A stretch of DNA of 64,000 bases from Nocardia sp. CDC159 (lineage in GTDB: Bacteria > Actinomycetota > Actinomycetes > Mycobacteriales > Mycobacteriaceae). The notes under the pieces are model-generated. The model ran no database searches. It was not told where the DNA came from and was given only the letters and a program-made list of their open reading frames with translations. This document shows, one piece after another, positions 52,115-61,271 of this stretch. A program made the translations under genes and the position numbers. Location: assembly GCF_023740735.1 (NCBI RefSeq), contig NZ_JAMRXH010000016.1, forward strand, positions 62,001-126,000, in the 5' to 3' direction. The first letter of the stretch is position 1; each line of letters starts with the position of its first letter.

Positions 52115-52984
52115 ATGTCGGATCGATCCGTCACCGTCATCGGTCTCGGCCCCATGGGCCAGGCCATGGTCCGGGCCTTCCTGGACGCCGGTGTCGCGGT
52201 GACCGTGTGGAACCGCAGCGCCGACAAGGCCGAGGCGATGGCCGCCCTGGGCGCGATCCGCGCGACCACCCTCGCGGAGGCGCTCGACGCCAACGAGGTC
52301 ATCGTGCTCAGCCTGACCCACTACGCCGCCATGTACGACGTGCTCGGCCAGGCCCTGGACCACCTGCCGGGCAAGGTGATCGCGAATCTGTCCTCGGACT
52401 CGCCGGAGAACGCACGTAAGGGCGCGGCCTGGGTGCGTTCGCATGGGGCGCAGTTCATTTCGGGCGGTTTCATGTCGGCCGGTGACAACATCGGCCACCC
52501 CGCGTCCTATCTGTTCTACAGCGGCCCCAAGGAGGTGTTCGAGGCCCACGCCGAACTGCTGCGGCCGCTGAGCCCGCAGGAGTACCTCGGCACCGACGAC
52601 GGTCTGTCGCAGGTCTTCTACCAGGCGCTGCTGACCACCTTCCACCCCTGGCTGCTCGGGTGGTACCAGGCCCTGGCCCTGATCGAGCGCTCCGGCCACG
52701 ACATCGATCAGTTCCTGCCCTATGCGCTGCGCTCGGCCGAGGCGTACCCGTTCTTCATGACCGAATACGCCGCGGCAACCAAGGCCGGCGGCTGGGGAGA
52801 CGTGGCCTCGTACAAGATGATGGACGCCGGTGCCCAGCACATCATCGACGCCAGCGAGGAGGTCGGCGTGGACGCCTCGATCTCCCATGCGGCACAGGCG
52901 CTGTGGCGTCGGGGCGTCCAGGCCAACGAGGGCTCCGGCGAGCCGGTCACCCTGCACGCGTTGCTGCGCGGCGACCGGAAGTGA
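52115..52984 (+). CDS. Imine reductase-like NAD(P)-binding oxidoreductase
   Basis: A 289-residue member of the 6-phosphogluconate dehydrogenase-like superfamily: VIGLGPMGQAMV, TVWNRSADKA (Arg for NADP), ANLSSDSPENA and the helical C-terminal domain FYQALLTTFHPW. The pattern fits imine reductases more than hydroxyacid dehydrogenases, but substrate is unknown. ATG at 52115 with AAGGAG upstream. Likely the target of the divergent HxlR protein. Confidence 0.85.
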   Translation: MSDRSVTVIGLGPMGQAMVRAFLDAGVAVTVWNRSADKAEAMAALGAIRATTLAEALDANEVIVLSLTHYAAMYDVLGQALDHLPGKVIANLSSDSPENARKGAAWVRSHGAQFISGGFMSAGDNIGHPASYLFYSGPKEVFEAHAELLRPLSPQEYLGTDDGLSQVFYQALLTTFHPWLLGWYQALALIERSGHDIDQFLPYALRSAEAYPFFMTEYAAATKAGGWGDVASYKMMDAGAQHIIDASEEVGVDASISHAAQALWRRGVQANEGSGEPVTLHALLRGDRK

Positions 52985-53000
52985 CGGTGGCAAACGGTGA

Positions 53001-53243
53001 TCAGGCCGATTCCGTCGCGGACCCCAGCCTGGGGAACGGGCGGGTCGAGAAGATCACCTCCACCGGCACCTCGAAATATTCCGAAATTCGAAGCGCCAGA
53101 TGCAGGCTCGGGCTGTACTCACCGCGTTCCAGATAGCCGATGGTCTGGTAGTGCACCCCGAGCGCCTCGGCCAGCTGCCGCCGCGAGATGCCGCGCTCGG
53201 CGCGCAGCATCGCGATGCGGTTGTAGATGACCTCAGTAGGCAC
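53001..53243 (-). CDS. Small XRE-family HTH regulator
   Basis: An 80-residue single HTH protein: ISRRQLAEALGVHYQTIGYLERGEYSPSLHLALRISEYF. GTG at 53243 has AAGG nine bases upstream and overlaps the permease end by 11 bp. It is the last gene of an ABC-2 exporter operon and may repress it through the dyad at 55040-55059. Confidence 0.85.
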   Translation of the reverse strand: MPTEVIYNRIAMLRAERGISRRQLAEALGVHYQTIGYLERGEYSPSLHLALRISEYFEVPVEVIFSTRPFPRLGSATESA

Positions 53244-54084
53244 GCTGCATCGCCTTCTCGCGCCGGGCGGCGACGCTGGAACCGGATTCACGACGAGCCA
53301 TGCGCCGCAACACGATCGGTGCGATGGCCAGCCCGAGAATCGTCCATACGCCCAGCACGCCGACCGTTTCCCAGTGCCGCCAGGAATGACCGAGTTCGAC
53401 GACGGCCGCCTCGCCGGGCAGCAGCGCGGACCGCATGCCCAGACCCAGCCAGTAGATCGGGAACACCTGCGCGATGCCCTGCACCCAGCCGGGCATCGAG
53501 GTGATCGGGTAGAAGATGCCCGATATCGCGATCAGCCCCATGATCGGGAACGAGATGAAGCCGATCGAGCGCGGATTCTCGAAGACCGAACCGATGACCG
53601 CCCCGAGCGGCAGCGTCGCCAGCATGCCCAGTACGAACACCCAGACCAGCGTCGACCACGCGCCGGGCTGCGTGAGATCCAGGCCATCGAGGAAGAACAG
53701 GCCGAATGCCAGCGTGACCACCACCTGCACCAGGATCGTGCTGGTGGTCATGACGATCTTGCCGATCAGATAACCGATCATCCCGTTGGGCACGGCCTTG
53801 GCCCGCAACAGCGTGCCATCCTCGCGATCCACCGCCAGGAACTGCGCGATGCCGATCATGCCGCCGGAGGCGACCATCATGCCGAGCACACCCGGCAGGG
53901 CCAGCGCGCCCAGGCCGATCCCGGTCGCCTCGAAGTGACCGTTCCGCATGAGGAACAGGGCCACCAGAATCAGGACGGGCCAGAAGAATTGGACGAACAG
54001 ATCCATGCCGTTGGTGAACTGCTGTTTGGTCTCGATCAGCCCGCGCGTCACCCCGGCACGGACCGCCACGGTCATCGGGTTCAT
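53233..54084 (-). CDS. ABC-2 type transporter permease
   Basis: A 283-residue membrane protein with six helices, of the ABC-2 exporter type (VENPRSIGF-like region FENPRSIGFISFPIMGL and GIFYPITSMPGWV). ATG at 54084 overlaps the ATPase stop (ATGA). It exports an unknown compound with the upstream ATPase. The C terminus is basic. Confidence 0.88.
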   Translation of the reverse strand: MNPMTVAVRAGVTRGLIETKQQFTNGMDLFVQFFWPVLILVALFLMRNGHFEATGIGLGALALPGVLGMMVASGGMIGIAQFLAVDREDGTLLRAKAVPNGMIGYLIGKIVMTTSTILVQVVVTLAFGLFFLDGLDLTQPGAWSTLVWVFVLGMLATLPLGAVIGSVFENPRSIGFISFPIMGLIAISGIFYPITSMPGWVQGIAQVFPIYWLGLGMRSALLPGEAAVVELGHSWRHWETVGVLGVWTILGLAIAPIVLRRMARRESGSSVAARREKAMQRAY

Positions 54085-55010
54085 CGGATCACCTCCTCCA
54101 GGGCGTGCACCTCGGTCTCGCCCTGACCGGATTCGAAGTGCTGTACCAGTGTCATGTACGTGTCCTCCAGCGAGGCCCGGCTCACCTCGAGGTCGCGGAT
54201 CTGTTCGCCGTACTGCTGGAAGAGCTCGTAGACGAACTCGGTCGATTCGGTGGTGGTGTGCACGAACCGCTGACCGTCGCGGGTCCACTTCACCTCGGCC
54301 TCACCGGCGATCCGCCGCGACAGCTCGTCGGCGGAGCCGTTGGCGATGATGCGCCCACCGGCCAGGATCAGGATGCGGTCGGCGAGCTTCTCGGCCTCGT
54401 CCAGATCGTGGGTGGTGAGCAGGATGGTGGTCCGGTCGTCGTCGGCCAGGCGGTGGATCAGATCGTGGAATTCGCGGCGGGCCTGTGGGTCGAAGCCCGC
54501 GGTCGGCTCGTCCAGGAACAGCAGTTCGGGGCGGCCGACGATGCCGATCGCGACGTCGAGGCGACGACGCTGACCGCCGGAGAGAGTGCTGATCTTCTTG
54601 TCGGCCTGTTCGGTGAGGCCGACGGCGGCGATGAGTTCGTCGGTGTCCCAAGGCCTTCGGATGGTGTCGGTGGAATACGGCTGGTAGTAGGTGCCCAGAT
54701 GGGCGAGCAATTCGCGGACCCGCCAGCGGCCGTGATCGCGCCAGGACTGCAGCACCACGCCGAGGCGCGCCCGCCACGTCTCGCGGCCGTGCGCCGGATC
54801 GGTCCCGAGCACCGAGACCTCCCCGGCCGAGCGCATGCGGAAGCCCTCCAGCACCTCGATCGTGGTGGTCTTACCCGCGCCGTTGGGGCCGAGCAGCACC
54901 AGCACCTCGCCGCTGTGGGCCTGAAAGGTCACATTCCGCAATACATCCCGCGTGCCGTATCGCATCCGCAGACCGCGGACGTCCAGCACGACGCTGTCTC
55001 CTACCGTCAT
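54081..55010 (-). CDS. ABC-2 exporter ATPase
   Basis: A 309-residue ATPase: Walker A GPNGAGKT at 41-48, Q-loop VVLQSWRDHGRW, signature LSGGQ, Walker B LLFLDEPTAGFD and a C-terminal extension of about 80 residues. ATG at 55010 has GGAGGG four bases upstream. First gene of a three-gene operon with permease and XRE regulator. An inverted repeat lies just upstream. Confidence 0.93.
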   Translation of the reverse strand: MTVGDSVVLDVRGLRMRYGTRDVLRNVTFQAHSGEVLVLLGPNGAGKTTTIEVLEGFRMRSAGEVSVLGTDPAHGRETWRARLGVVLQSWRDHGRWRVRELLAHLGTYYQPYSTDTIRRPWDTDELIAAVGLTEQADKKISTLSGGQRRRLDVAIGIVGRPELLFLDEPTAGFDPQARREFHDLIHRLADDDRTTILLTTHDLDEAEKLADRILILAGGRIIANGSADELSRRIAGEAEVKWTRDGQRFVHTTTESTEFVYELFQQYGEQIRDLEVSRASLEDTYMTLVQHFESGQGETEVHALEEVIR

Positions 55011-55039
55011 CCTGCCCTCCGTAGTAGCCCCAGGATGCG

Positions 55040-55059
55040 ATGTAGCATATCTACTACAT
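55040..55059. promoter_or_regulatory. Inverted repeat ATGTAG-N8-CTACAT upstream of ABC operon
   Basis: ATGTAG at 55040-55045 and CTACAT at 55054-55059 pair perfectly, and two further positions pair inside. It lies 30 bp before the ATPase start codon, with TAGTAG repeats beside it, so it could be an operator of the XRE protein. Confidence 0.55.
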
Positions 55060-55090
55060 TTTGGGACGAGCAAGGGAATTGTCGGCCTGC

Positions 55091-55522
55091 TCAGCCCCGC
55101 AGGCAGAGGAATTCGACCGCGGCCGCGTAGCCCTGAATGCCCATCCCGGCGATCACGGCCGTGGCGATGGGCGAGACATAGGAGTGGTGCCGGAACTCCT
55201 CGCGGGCATGCACATTCGAGATGTGCACCTCGACGATCGGGACCTCCGGAATCACCAGGGCGTCGGCCAGCGCCACGGAGGTGTGGGTGAGCCCACCCGG
55301 ATTGATCACGATGGCGGACTCGTTCCCGCGCGCGGCGTGAATGCGATCGATCAGCGCCCCTTCGGAATTCGATTGGAAGGCCACGATCTCCCGATCGAAA
55401 CGGGCGGCCGTCCGGCGGCACAGCTCGACGACGTCGCCGAGGGTCTCCGAGCCGTACACCTCGGGCTGGCGGGTGCCGAGCATATTCAGATTCGGGCCGT
55501 TGAGCACGAGGATCGGTGCCAT
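55091..55522 (-). CDS. aroQ: 3-Dehydroquinate dehydratase, type II
   Basis: Dehydrates 3-dehydroquinate in the shikimate pathway (or quinate catabolism). The 143-residue protein has the active loop NLNMLGTRQPEVYG with Arg18 and Tyr23, FQSNSEGALID, NPGGLTHTSVAL and EVHISNVHAREEFRHHS with the catalytic His. Full family length. No other aro gene is adjacent. Confidence 0.97.
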   Translation of the reverse strand: MAPILVLNGPNLNMLGTRQPEVYGSETLGDVVELCRRTAARFDREIVAFQSNSEGALIDRIHAARGNESAIVINPGGLTHTSVALADALVIPEVPIVEVHISNVHAREEFRHHSYVSPIATAVIAGMGIQGYAAAVEFLCLRG

Positions 55523-55550
55523 GCCCCGAATCTAGTCGCTCGGCGCCGGA

Positions 55551-56153
55551 TCACAGCCCGCGCGGGCCCTCCGCGCGCAGATCGTCGACCTTGCGCATGG
55601 CCGCGCGCAGTTCCTCGAGCCATTCCTCGGCGTGCTTACCGGCCAGCTTCACCGTCCAGGCCAGCGCATCCGCGCGGGAGCGCGCCACGCCCGCGTCCAC
55701 CAGCGTGTCGAGCACCTTGCGTTCGGGCTGGCGCAGCCGGGTCATGACCGGAACGGCCAGATGGGTGAACAGCACGCGCTCCTCGCCGACCGCTACGCCC
55801 CAGGCGACGCTGCGGCCGTAGCGGGCCTGCGCCTCCTGGGCGATCTGCATGCGGGCCGGGCGGGTGGACTCGCGGAATCGCGCGACGAGTCCGTCGCGGG
55901 TGGCCTTGGGCACCGCACCCGTGGGCGGTTCGGCGTCGGCGGGTTGTTCGGCGTCCACCGGCCCGGTGGGCAGGGGCAACTGGCCGATGACGACGATCTC
56001 GTCCCGATCGATCTCGACGGTCGGCGGTCCGGCGAACCAGTCGGCGGGCAATCTTCCGGCGAACCAGTCCGCGGCATCGGCGGCATCGGGTAGGTCGGCC
56101 TGCTGCCAGCCGCCGGGGCGGCCGAATCCGCGGCCGCGGTATCCGTGCTTCAT
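55551..56153 (-). CDS. Conserved actinobacterial protein of unknown function
   Basis: A 200-residue protein with a Gly/Arg-rich N terminus, an acidic-variable middle, and a conserved C-terminal part (ARMQIAQEAQARYGRSVAWGV and VMTRLRQPERKVLDTLVDAGVARSRADALAWTV). The last region looks like a ribbon-helix-helix/helical domain used in regulators, but I do not recognise a named family. ATG at 56153 has GAGG seven bases upstream. The 5' upstream bases to 56431 show only promoter-like sequence. Confidence 0.75.
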   Translation of the reverse strand: MKHGYRGRGFGRPGGWQQADLPDAADAADWFAGRLPADWFAGPPTVEIDRDEIVVIGQLPLPTGPVDAEQPADAEPPTGAVPKATRDGLVARFRESTRPARMQIAQEAQARYGRSVAWGVAVGEERVLFTHLAVPVMTRLRQPERKVLDTLVDAGVARSRADALAWTVKLAGKHAEEWLEELRAAMRKVDDLRAEGPRGL

Positions 56154-56431
56154 GGGTATACCTCGCTTGCTTCTGCAAGAGTTGTTTCAATGATTACAAG
56201 ATTACGTCGAAATACGACGCACGGGTTGCGCTCAGGGAGAACGACGTCGAGATGGCAATTCAGTGAACACGGCTAACGATTGCGCGGCCGGTCCCGCGGA
56301 TGTGTTGAATCGGGCACTATTGTGGTCCCTGAGCATGGAGAATGCGGGCGGCGTCGGCGTGACGTCGCAGGAGTCTTCTTCGGGTACCGTTGGTCTTGTT
56401 GCTGAAGTGACAAGAGTGAAGAGTGGGCGAC

Positions 56432-58111
56432 ATGGATGTGTGGGGATCCCGCCGCTTTCGCGTTCGGGGCGCAGTGGCAGTCGGGGCGACGGCTGCCCTG
56501 GCGATCGCGATGGGATCTTGTGGTTTTCACGACAAGCCCAGCGACCCCCAGGCCATCGTCGAGCGCTTCACCGAGCTGCTGGACGACAAGGACGCGACCG
56601 CGGCGGCACAATTGACCTCGTACCCCAGCGGGGCCGAGGCGACACTGCAGCAGATTTTCGGCGGGCTCAATCCCGGCAAACCCGATTACGACGTGGTGCA
56701 GTACATCGGCCTGGATGCCAATTCGGCCATGTTCAACCTGAAGGCGGACTGGAACTTCGGGCCCGGCCGGGATTGGACCTACGATCTGCAGGGCACGATT
56801 CGCAAGCTGGCCATCGGCTGGCGAATCTCCTGGGAGCCGTCGGTGGTGATGCCGCAGCTGGACTACAAGCGGACGGTCAAGCTGGTGAAGACCGACGCCA
56901 CGCCGTCGCCGAAGGTCAACGACAATGCGGGCGCGCCGCTGATGACCGAGCAGATCATCAACGTCATCAAGATCGATCCGGCCAAGACGTCCGATCCGAT
57001 CGCCACCACCAACGCCCTCGCCGACGCGATTGCGCCGGTGGCGCCTTTGATCACCGGGTCCGCGCTGATGCAGCAGCTGGGGGCCTCGCAGGGTAAGCCG
57101 ATCGTCGCGGTGAATCTGCGCGAGGACGACTTCGCCATTCTGGAACCGCGGATGGCCCCGATTCCGGGCGTGGTGATGGAGAAGCAGCCGCAGCTGATCG
57201 CGGCGGATCGCCGGGTGTGGTCGCCGCTGCTGGACGCCTTCCGCAAGGTGTGGCAGGAGAATCGGGATCAGCACGCGGGCTGGGGTGTGCAGCTGTTCGA
57301 GCCGGACGGGCGGCTGGTCACCCAGCTCGCCGGGCAGCAGGGCCCGCCGGGGCCGGATATCGCCTCCACGATGGATCAGCGGCTGCAGCGCGCGGTCGAG
57401 GACGCCGTGGTCAGCGCGGGCACCGCCGCCTCGATCGTGGCGATTCAGCCCTCCACCGGAGCGGTGGTCGCCGCCGCGCAGAACACCTACGCCAGCGCAC
57501 ACGGTGCGGTGGCCTTCACCGGCGCCTATCCCACCGGTGGCATGAACGAGCTGTTCCGGTCGGTGGCCGCGGTCGTGAAGAAGAAGGCCCCCCAGGACGT
57601 TTCGACCCAGGACATGGCCGAGGCGGCCGCGATGCTCGGTGTCGGCATCGGCTTCAAGGTGCCCGGCCTGGACGAGACCACCGGCCGGTTACCGATCGGC
57701 GGCCGCGGGGTCGAACAGGTCCGCCAGGGCAGCAACGATCCGATTCTGGCCAGCCCGTTCGGCATGGCGATCGCCGCGGCGACGGTCGCCCGCGGTGCGC
57801 TGGCCCCGCCGATGATCGAGATCGGCCGTCCGGCCACCACGGAGGCGGAACTGTCCCCGCTGCCCGGTGAGGTCGTCGACCGCCTGCGCGGCATGCTCCG
57901 CGACGGGGCCAACGGTCCGGAGCTGGCCAGCCTGCGCCGCTACGCCGACGTCGGCGCGTTCGCCGCGACCGCCGGTTCGGCGGGCTGGTTGATCGGCACG
58001 ATGGGCGATCTGGCCTTCGCCATCCACATCGACGACGTCGATTCCGGCGATGCCACCGCCCGCATGGCCGCCCGCATGCTGCAGGCGCTGGCCACGCCGG
58101 ACGACAAGTGA
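56432..58111 (+). CDS. Penicillin-binding lipoprotein homologue lacking transpeptidase motifs
   Basis: A 559-residue lipoprotein (Cys30 after IAMGS) with an NTF2-like MecA N-terminal domain at about 33-150 followed by a transpeptidase-like domain. The fold cues of class B PBP-lipoproteins (such as Rv2864c, from memory) remain: DPQAIVERF, STMDQRLQRA, IVAIQPSTGAVVA, SPFGMAIAAATVA. But where SxxK is expected the sequence reads TGAYPTGGMNELF (about 364-375), and the KTG site reads ATAGSAG (about 512-518). Both catalytic motifs are gone, so it cannot act as a transpeptidase and may be a regulatory or scaffolding pseudo-enzyme. ATG at 56432; GTG at 56423 is possible. Confidence 0.85.
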   Translation: MDVWGSRRFRVRGAVAVGATAALAIAMGSCGFHDKPSDPQAIVERFTELLDDKDATAAAQLTSYPSGAEATLQQIFGGLNPGKPDYDVVQYIGLDANSAMFNLKADWNFGPGRDWTYDLQGTIRKLAIGWRISWEPSVVMPQLDYKRTVKLVKTDATPSPKVNDNAGAPLMTEQIINVIKIDPAKTSDPIATTNALADAIAPVAPLITGSALMQQLGASQGKPIVAVNLREDDFAILEPRMAPIPGVVMEKQPQLIAADRRVWSPLLDAFRKVWQENRDQHAGWGVQLFEPDGRLVTQLAGQQGPPGPDIASTMDQRLQRAVEDAVVSAGTAASIVAIQPSTGAVVAAAQNTYASAHGAVAFTGAYPTGGMNELFRSVAAVVKKKAPQDVSTQDMAEAAAMLGVGIGFKVPGLDETTGRLPIGGRGVEQVRQGSNDPILASPFGMAIAAATVARGALAPPMIEIGRPATTEAELSPLPGEVVDRLRGMLRDGANGPELASLRRYADVGAFAATAGSAGWLIGTMGDLAFAIHIDDVDSGDATARMAARMLQALATPDDK

Positions 58112-58115
58112 CGGC

Positions 58116-58493
58116 TCAGCCCAGGGCCTTCCACGCCAGCCGCCAACCCAGCAGAAAGAACGCGAGCACCGATCCGGCGACCAGCACGAAGCTCGGTGCG
58201 ATGCCCTGACCGCTGAGCACCCGCAGCGCCATGCCGCCGATCAGCGTGCTCAGCCAGATGACCACCCCCGTCGGCCACAGTCGGCGGCCGTCGAAACGCT
58301 TGATCGCGCTGGCCCATTCGTTGCCCGCGAACAGCCACAGTCCCAGGGCCCAGCCGATGAGTAGTCCCGTGCCGAAGGGCCAGAGCGTGCGTAACAGGCC
58401 GGCCGCGATCGCCTCGTGGTGGCTGCGCCGGCCGATCGCGCAGAAGACGATCACCAGCAGGGCGTCGAGCACGAACGGCACCAGTCTCTTCAC
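58116..58493 (-). CDS. DUF3054 small membrane protein
   Basis: A 125-residue membrane protein with four predicted helices, of the DUF3054 type (FCAIGRRSHHE after helix 1, WPFGTGLLIGWALGLW). Function unknown. The GTG at 58493 gives a compact start; an earlier start at 58532 would add a basic N terminus. It lies 5 bp from the convergent PBP-lipoprotein homologue. Confidence 0.8.
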   Translation of the reverse strand: MKRLVPFVLDALLVIVFCAIGRRSHHEAIAAGLLRTLWPFGTGLLIGWALGLWLFAGNEWASAIKRFDGRRLWPTGVVIWLSTLIGGMALRVLSGQGIAPSFVLVAGSVLAFFLLGWRLAWKALG

Positions 58494-58528
58494 GCGGACA
58501 GGGTAATCGGGCCGGACCCGCGGGCGGG

Positions 58529-59677
58529 TCACCCGGTCTGCGAGTCGCCGCGGCGGGAATCGTTCTCGCTCACCAGCCGTCGCTCGGCCAGAAGTTCCGA
58601 GCGCCGCTCGAACTCCCGCTCGAACTCGGCATCCTCGGCCTGCGGCTTGCGGAACAGGAAGGCGAAGACGATCCAGCCGACGATCGCCACCAGGATCAGG
58701 CTGACCAGCCGATAGACGAATGCGGCCGAAACCGCCTGGGCGAAGGGCAGACCCGCCGCGGCCGAGAGGCTGGCCACCAGCGTCAGTTCCACGTAGACCA
58801 GGCCGCCGGGGGCGAGCGGAATCGTCCCGACGGCCTTGCCCACGCTGAACGCGATCATCACCCCGGCCAGCCGCGGGTCACCGCCGACGGCGTAGCAGGC
58901 CGCGGCCAGACACGCCACATCCCCGAACCGGTGCATCATCGCCCACAGTCCGACCAGCGCGCCGTCGCGGCGGCCCAGATCCACCGACTCCAGCTGCCGC
59001 AGCATGTCGGCGAGGGTATCGATACCGTCGTCGGGCCGATGGCCGCGAATCCGATTGACCAGGTGCAGGATCCGCCGCGCCAGCGCCCGCACCGAACCGG
59101 GGTGGCGGGAGATGTGGTTGCCCGCCCAGACCAGGGCGATCACCCCGCCCAGCGGCAGCAGCAGCTTCCACGGCCCGATCCGATCGCCGACCAGGACCGC
59201 GCCGCCCACACCGAGCAGCACCATGCCCGCCGCGGCCACCACCCCGGACATCGCCAGCTGCCAGGAGGCCAGCATCGGACTCGACCCCCAGCGCCGGGTC
59301 TGGCGATAGGTGAAGGCCGTGGAGAACACCTGGCCCGCGGGCAGTGTCACCGACATCGCGGTCGCGCCGTAGACCACCGCGACCGATTTGCGTTGGCTGA
59401 CATCGACGCCGCCGGCGTGCAGCAGTTGTTTCTGAATGCGACCGAATCCGCTCATCGACACCGCCTGCATCACGATGCAGGCCGCGACCCAGCCCCAATG
59501 GATTTCGGTGAGACTTCGCCATGAATCGTGCAAACGGGGCCATAGATATATGCCCTCGGCGATCAGCAAAGCCGATACGGCCAGGCCGAGAACCCATTTC
59601 ACCCAGCGAAACCGTCCCCGGCCACTCGGCTGCGCAGGCGACGGGGAGCCGCCGGCTGGTTCACCATCGGCCGTCAC
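58529..59677 (-). CDS. YbhN/UPF0104 family membrane protein
   Basis: A 382-residue polytopic protein of the lysylphosphatidylglycerol synthase transmembrane-domain family. Helices about 28-46, 62-, and further to 350, with GTIPLAPGGLVYVELTL, the family's most conserved stretch. Members without the catalytic domain may flip lipids. Charged C-terminal tail. It lies 36 bp upstream of the DUF3054 gene, on the same strand. Confidence 0.88.
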   Translation of the reverse strand: MTADGEPAGGSPSPAQPSGRGRFRWVKWVLGLAVSALLIAEGIYLWPRLHDSWRSLTEIHWGWVAACIVMQAVSMSGFGRIQKQLLHAGGVDVSQRKSVAVVYGATAMSVTLPAGQVFSTAFTYRQTRRWGSSPMLASWQLAMSGVVAAAGMVLLGVGGAVLVGDRIGPWKLLLPLGGVIALVWAGNHISRHPGSVRALARRILHLVNRIRGHRPDDGIDTLADMLRQLESVDLGRRDGALVGLWAMMHRFGDVACLAAACYAVGGDPRLAGVMIAFSVGKAVGTIPLAPGGLVYVELTLVASLSAAAGLPFAQAVSAAFVYRLVSLILVAIVGWIVFAFLFRKPQAEDAEFEREFERRSELLAERRLVSENDSRRGDSQTG

Positions 59678-59681
59678 GACG

Positions 59682-61202
59682 TCAGCCTAACAGCGCCGAA
59701 GTCTCTTTCGGCCAGGCCAGTTTCGTCTTGCGGCGCCGTCCGCGCAGCTGGACCTCGTCGCCCGAATCCCAGAATTGCTGTTCGAACCCGTCGGCGAAAT
59801 ACAGTGCGCTGCCCGAGGCCAGCACCCGGCCGGGATGCTCCTTGGCGAGTTCGGTGAGCCGCGACGCCTCGTTGACCGGATCGCCGATCACCGTGTATTC
59901 GAAACGATTGGCGGCGCCGATATTTCCGGCCACGGCCAGGCCAGCCGAAACTCCGATTCCGATATCCAGGCCCGGGACCTCGCGCAATGCCTCGCGCAGC
60001 TCGCGCGCGGCCGCCAGCGCCGCGGTCGGGGCGTCCGGACGGTCCAGCGGAGCACCGAAGATGGCCAGTGCCGCGTCGCCGACGAATTTGTTGATCAGGC
60101 CGCTGTGCCGGTCCACCACATCCACCACGATGCGGAAGAACTCGTTGAGCAGGCTCACCACCTCGGTCGGCGGGCGTTCGGCCGCGGTGGCGGTGGAACC
60201 GACCATATCGACGAACAACACCGCCACGAACCGGGTCTCGCCGCCCAGCTCGGTGCCGTACTCCAGGGCGCGGCGGGCGACCTCCTCGCCCACGTGCTGA
60301 CCGAACAGCTCCTGCAGTTCGCGCCGCTGCGCGGCCTCCTCCATCATCCGGTTGAAACCGACCTGCAGCAGCCCGATCTCACTGCCGTCGAACACCTCCA
60401 CCTGCACATCGCGCGCGCCCTCCTGCACCCGGTCGATGGCCCGCGACAGCTGGCGCACCGGATCGGAGATGCTGGAGCCGGTCAGCATCGACAGCGCCAG
60501 CGCCTGCAGGATGACCACGCCGCACAGCAGCAGGATCGACACCGCCAGCGAGCGCGCCGAGAACTGCACCTGCGAGGTGATCTGGGTGACGCACAGCAGC
60601 ACGATCGCGATGGTCGGCGCGAAGGTGCCCATACCCCAGGTCATCGCCATCCGGGTGCCGACGCCGGGGGTGAGGGTGTGGTCGAAGGTGCCGGTCTGCA
60701 GCGCGTGCGCGGCGACCGGCCGCAGAATCCGCTCACCCAGCATGTAGGTGAAGCCGAACACGATGGTGGCGGCCATACATTCGGTGACGATGACAGCCCC
60801 GGCCAGCTGCGGGGTGTCGGCGATGATGGACCAGGCCAGCACCGCGCCGCCGACCAGCCACAGCGCCAGATGCACGATGGCCTGCCGCAGCGGGGCGTGC
60901 AGGGCGGCCATCTGCTCCTGTCGGCTCGGCGGACCGCCGCGCATCTGCCAGCGCATCACCGGGCGCAGCATGAGCGCCGATGCGGTCAGGCTCAGCGCGC
61001 CGCCGACGAAGAAGACCAGCGCGGGCACCAGCAGGCCGGTGCGACGGATGCCGTTGGGGCTGCCCTCGGGCGCGGGCAGGCCGTATTGAATGAAGGCGTA
61101 CACCAGGATCGCACCGAAGGCGTTGGCCGCCAGCATCGATGCGAGGTATAGCGGCCAGCGCGTTCGCATGGTCTGTTTGACCGCTTCCAAGGGCGCTGAC
61201 AC
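59682..61202 (-). CDS. Membrane-bound class III adenylate/guanylate cyclase with HAMP
   Basis: About 506 residues: six membrane helices, a HAMP linker (SSISDPVRQLSRAIDRVQEGARDVQVEV) and a C-terminal class III cyclase catalytic domain with metal-binding Asp in VLFVDMVGST and in INKFVGDAALAIFG, and VIGDPVNEASRL. It resembles the mycobacterial Rv3645 group, which makes cAMP. The GTG at 61202 is the likely start; ATG at 61169 is an alternative. Divergent from the AI-2E transporter. Confidence 0.88.
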   Translation of the reverse strand: MSAPLEAVKQTMRTRWPLYLASMLAANAFGAILVYAFIQYGLPAPEGSPNGIRRTGLLVPALVFFVGGALSLTASALMLRPVMRWQMRGGPPSRQEQMAALHAPLRQAIVHLALWLVGGAVLAWSIIADTPQLAGAVIVTECMAATIVFGFTYMLGERILRPVAAHALQTGTFDHTLTPGVGTRMAMTWGMGTFAPTIAIVLLCVTQITSQVQFSARSLAVSILLLCGVVILQALALSMLTGSSISDPVRQLSRAIDRVQEGARDVQVEVFDGSEIGLLQVGFNRMMEEAAQRRELQELFGQHVGEEVARRALEYGTELGGETRFVAVLFVDMVGSTATAAERPPTEVVSLLNEFFRIVVDVVDRHSGLINKFVGDAALAIFGAPLDRPDAPTAALAAARELREALREVPGLDIGIGVSAGLAVAGNIGAANRFEYTVIGDPVNEASRLTELAKEHPGRVLASGSALYFADGFEQQFWDSGDEVQLRGRRRKTKLAWPKETSALLG

Positions 61203-61271
61203 GATCACCAATCTAGCGGCACGGCCTGGTGGACACGTGCCCGCGGCGGCCACGCCGGTTAGGCTCGCGGC

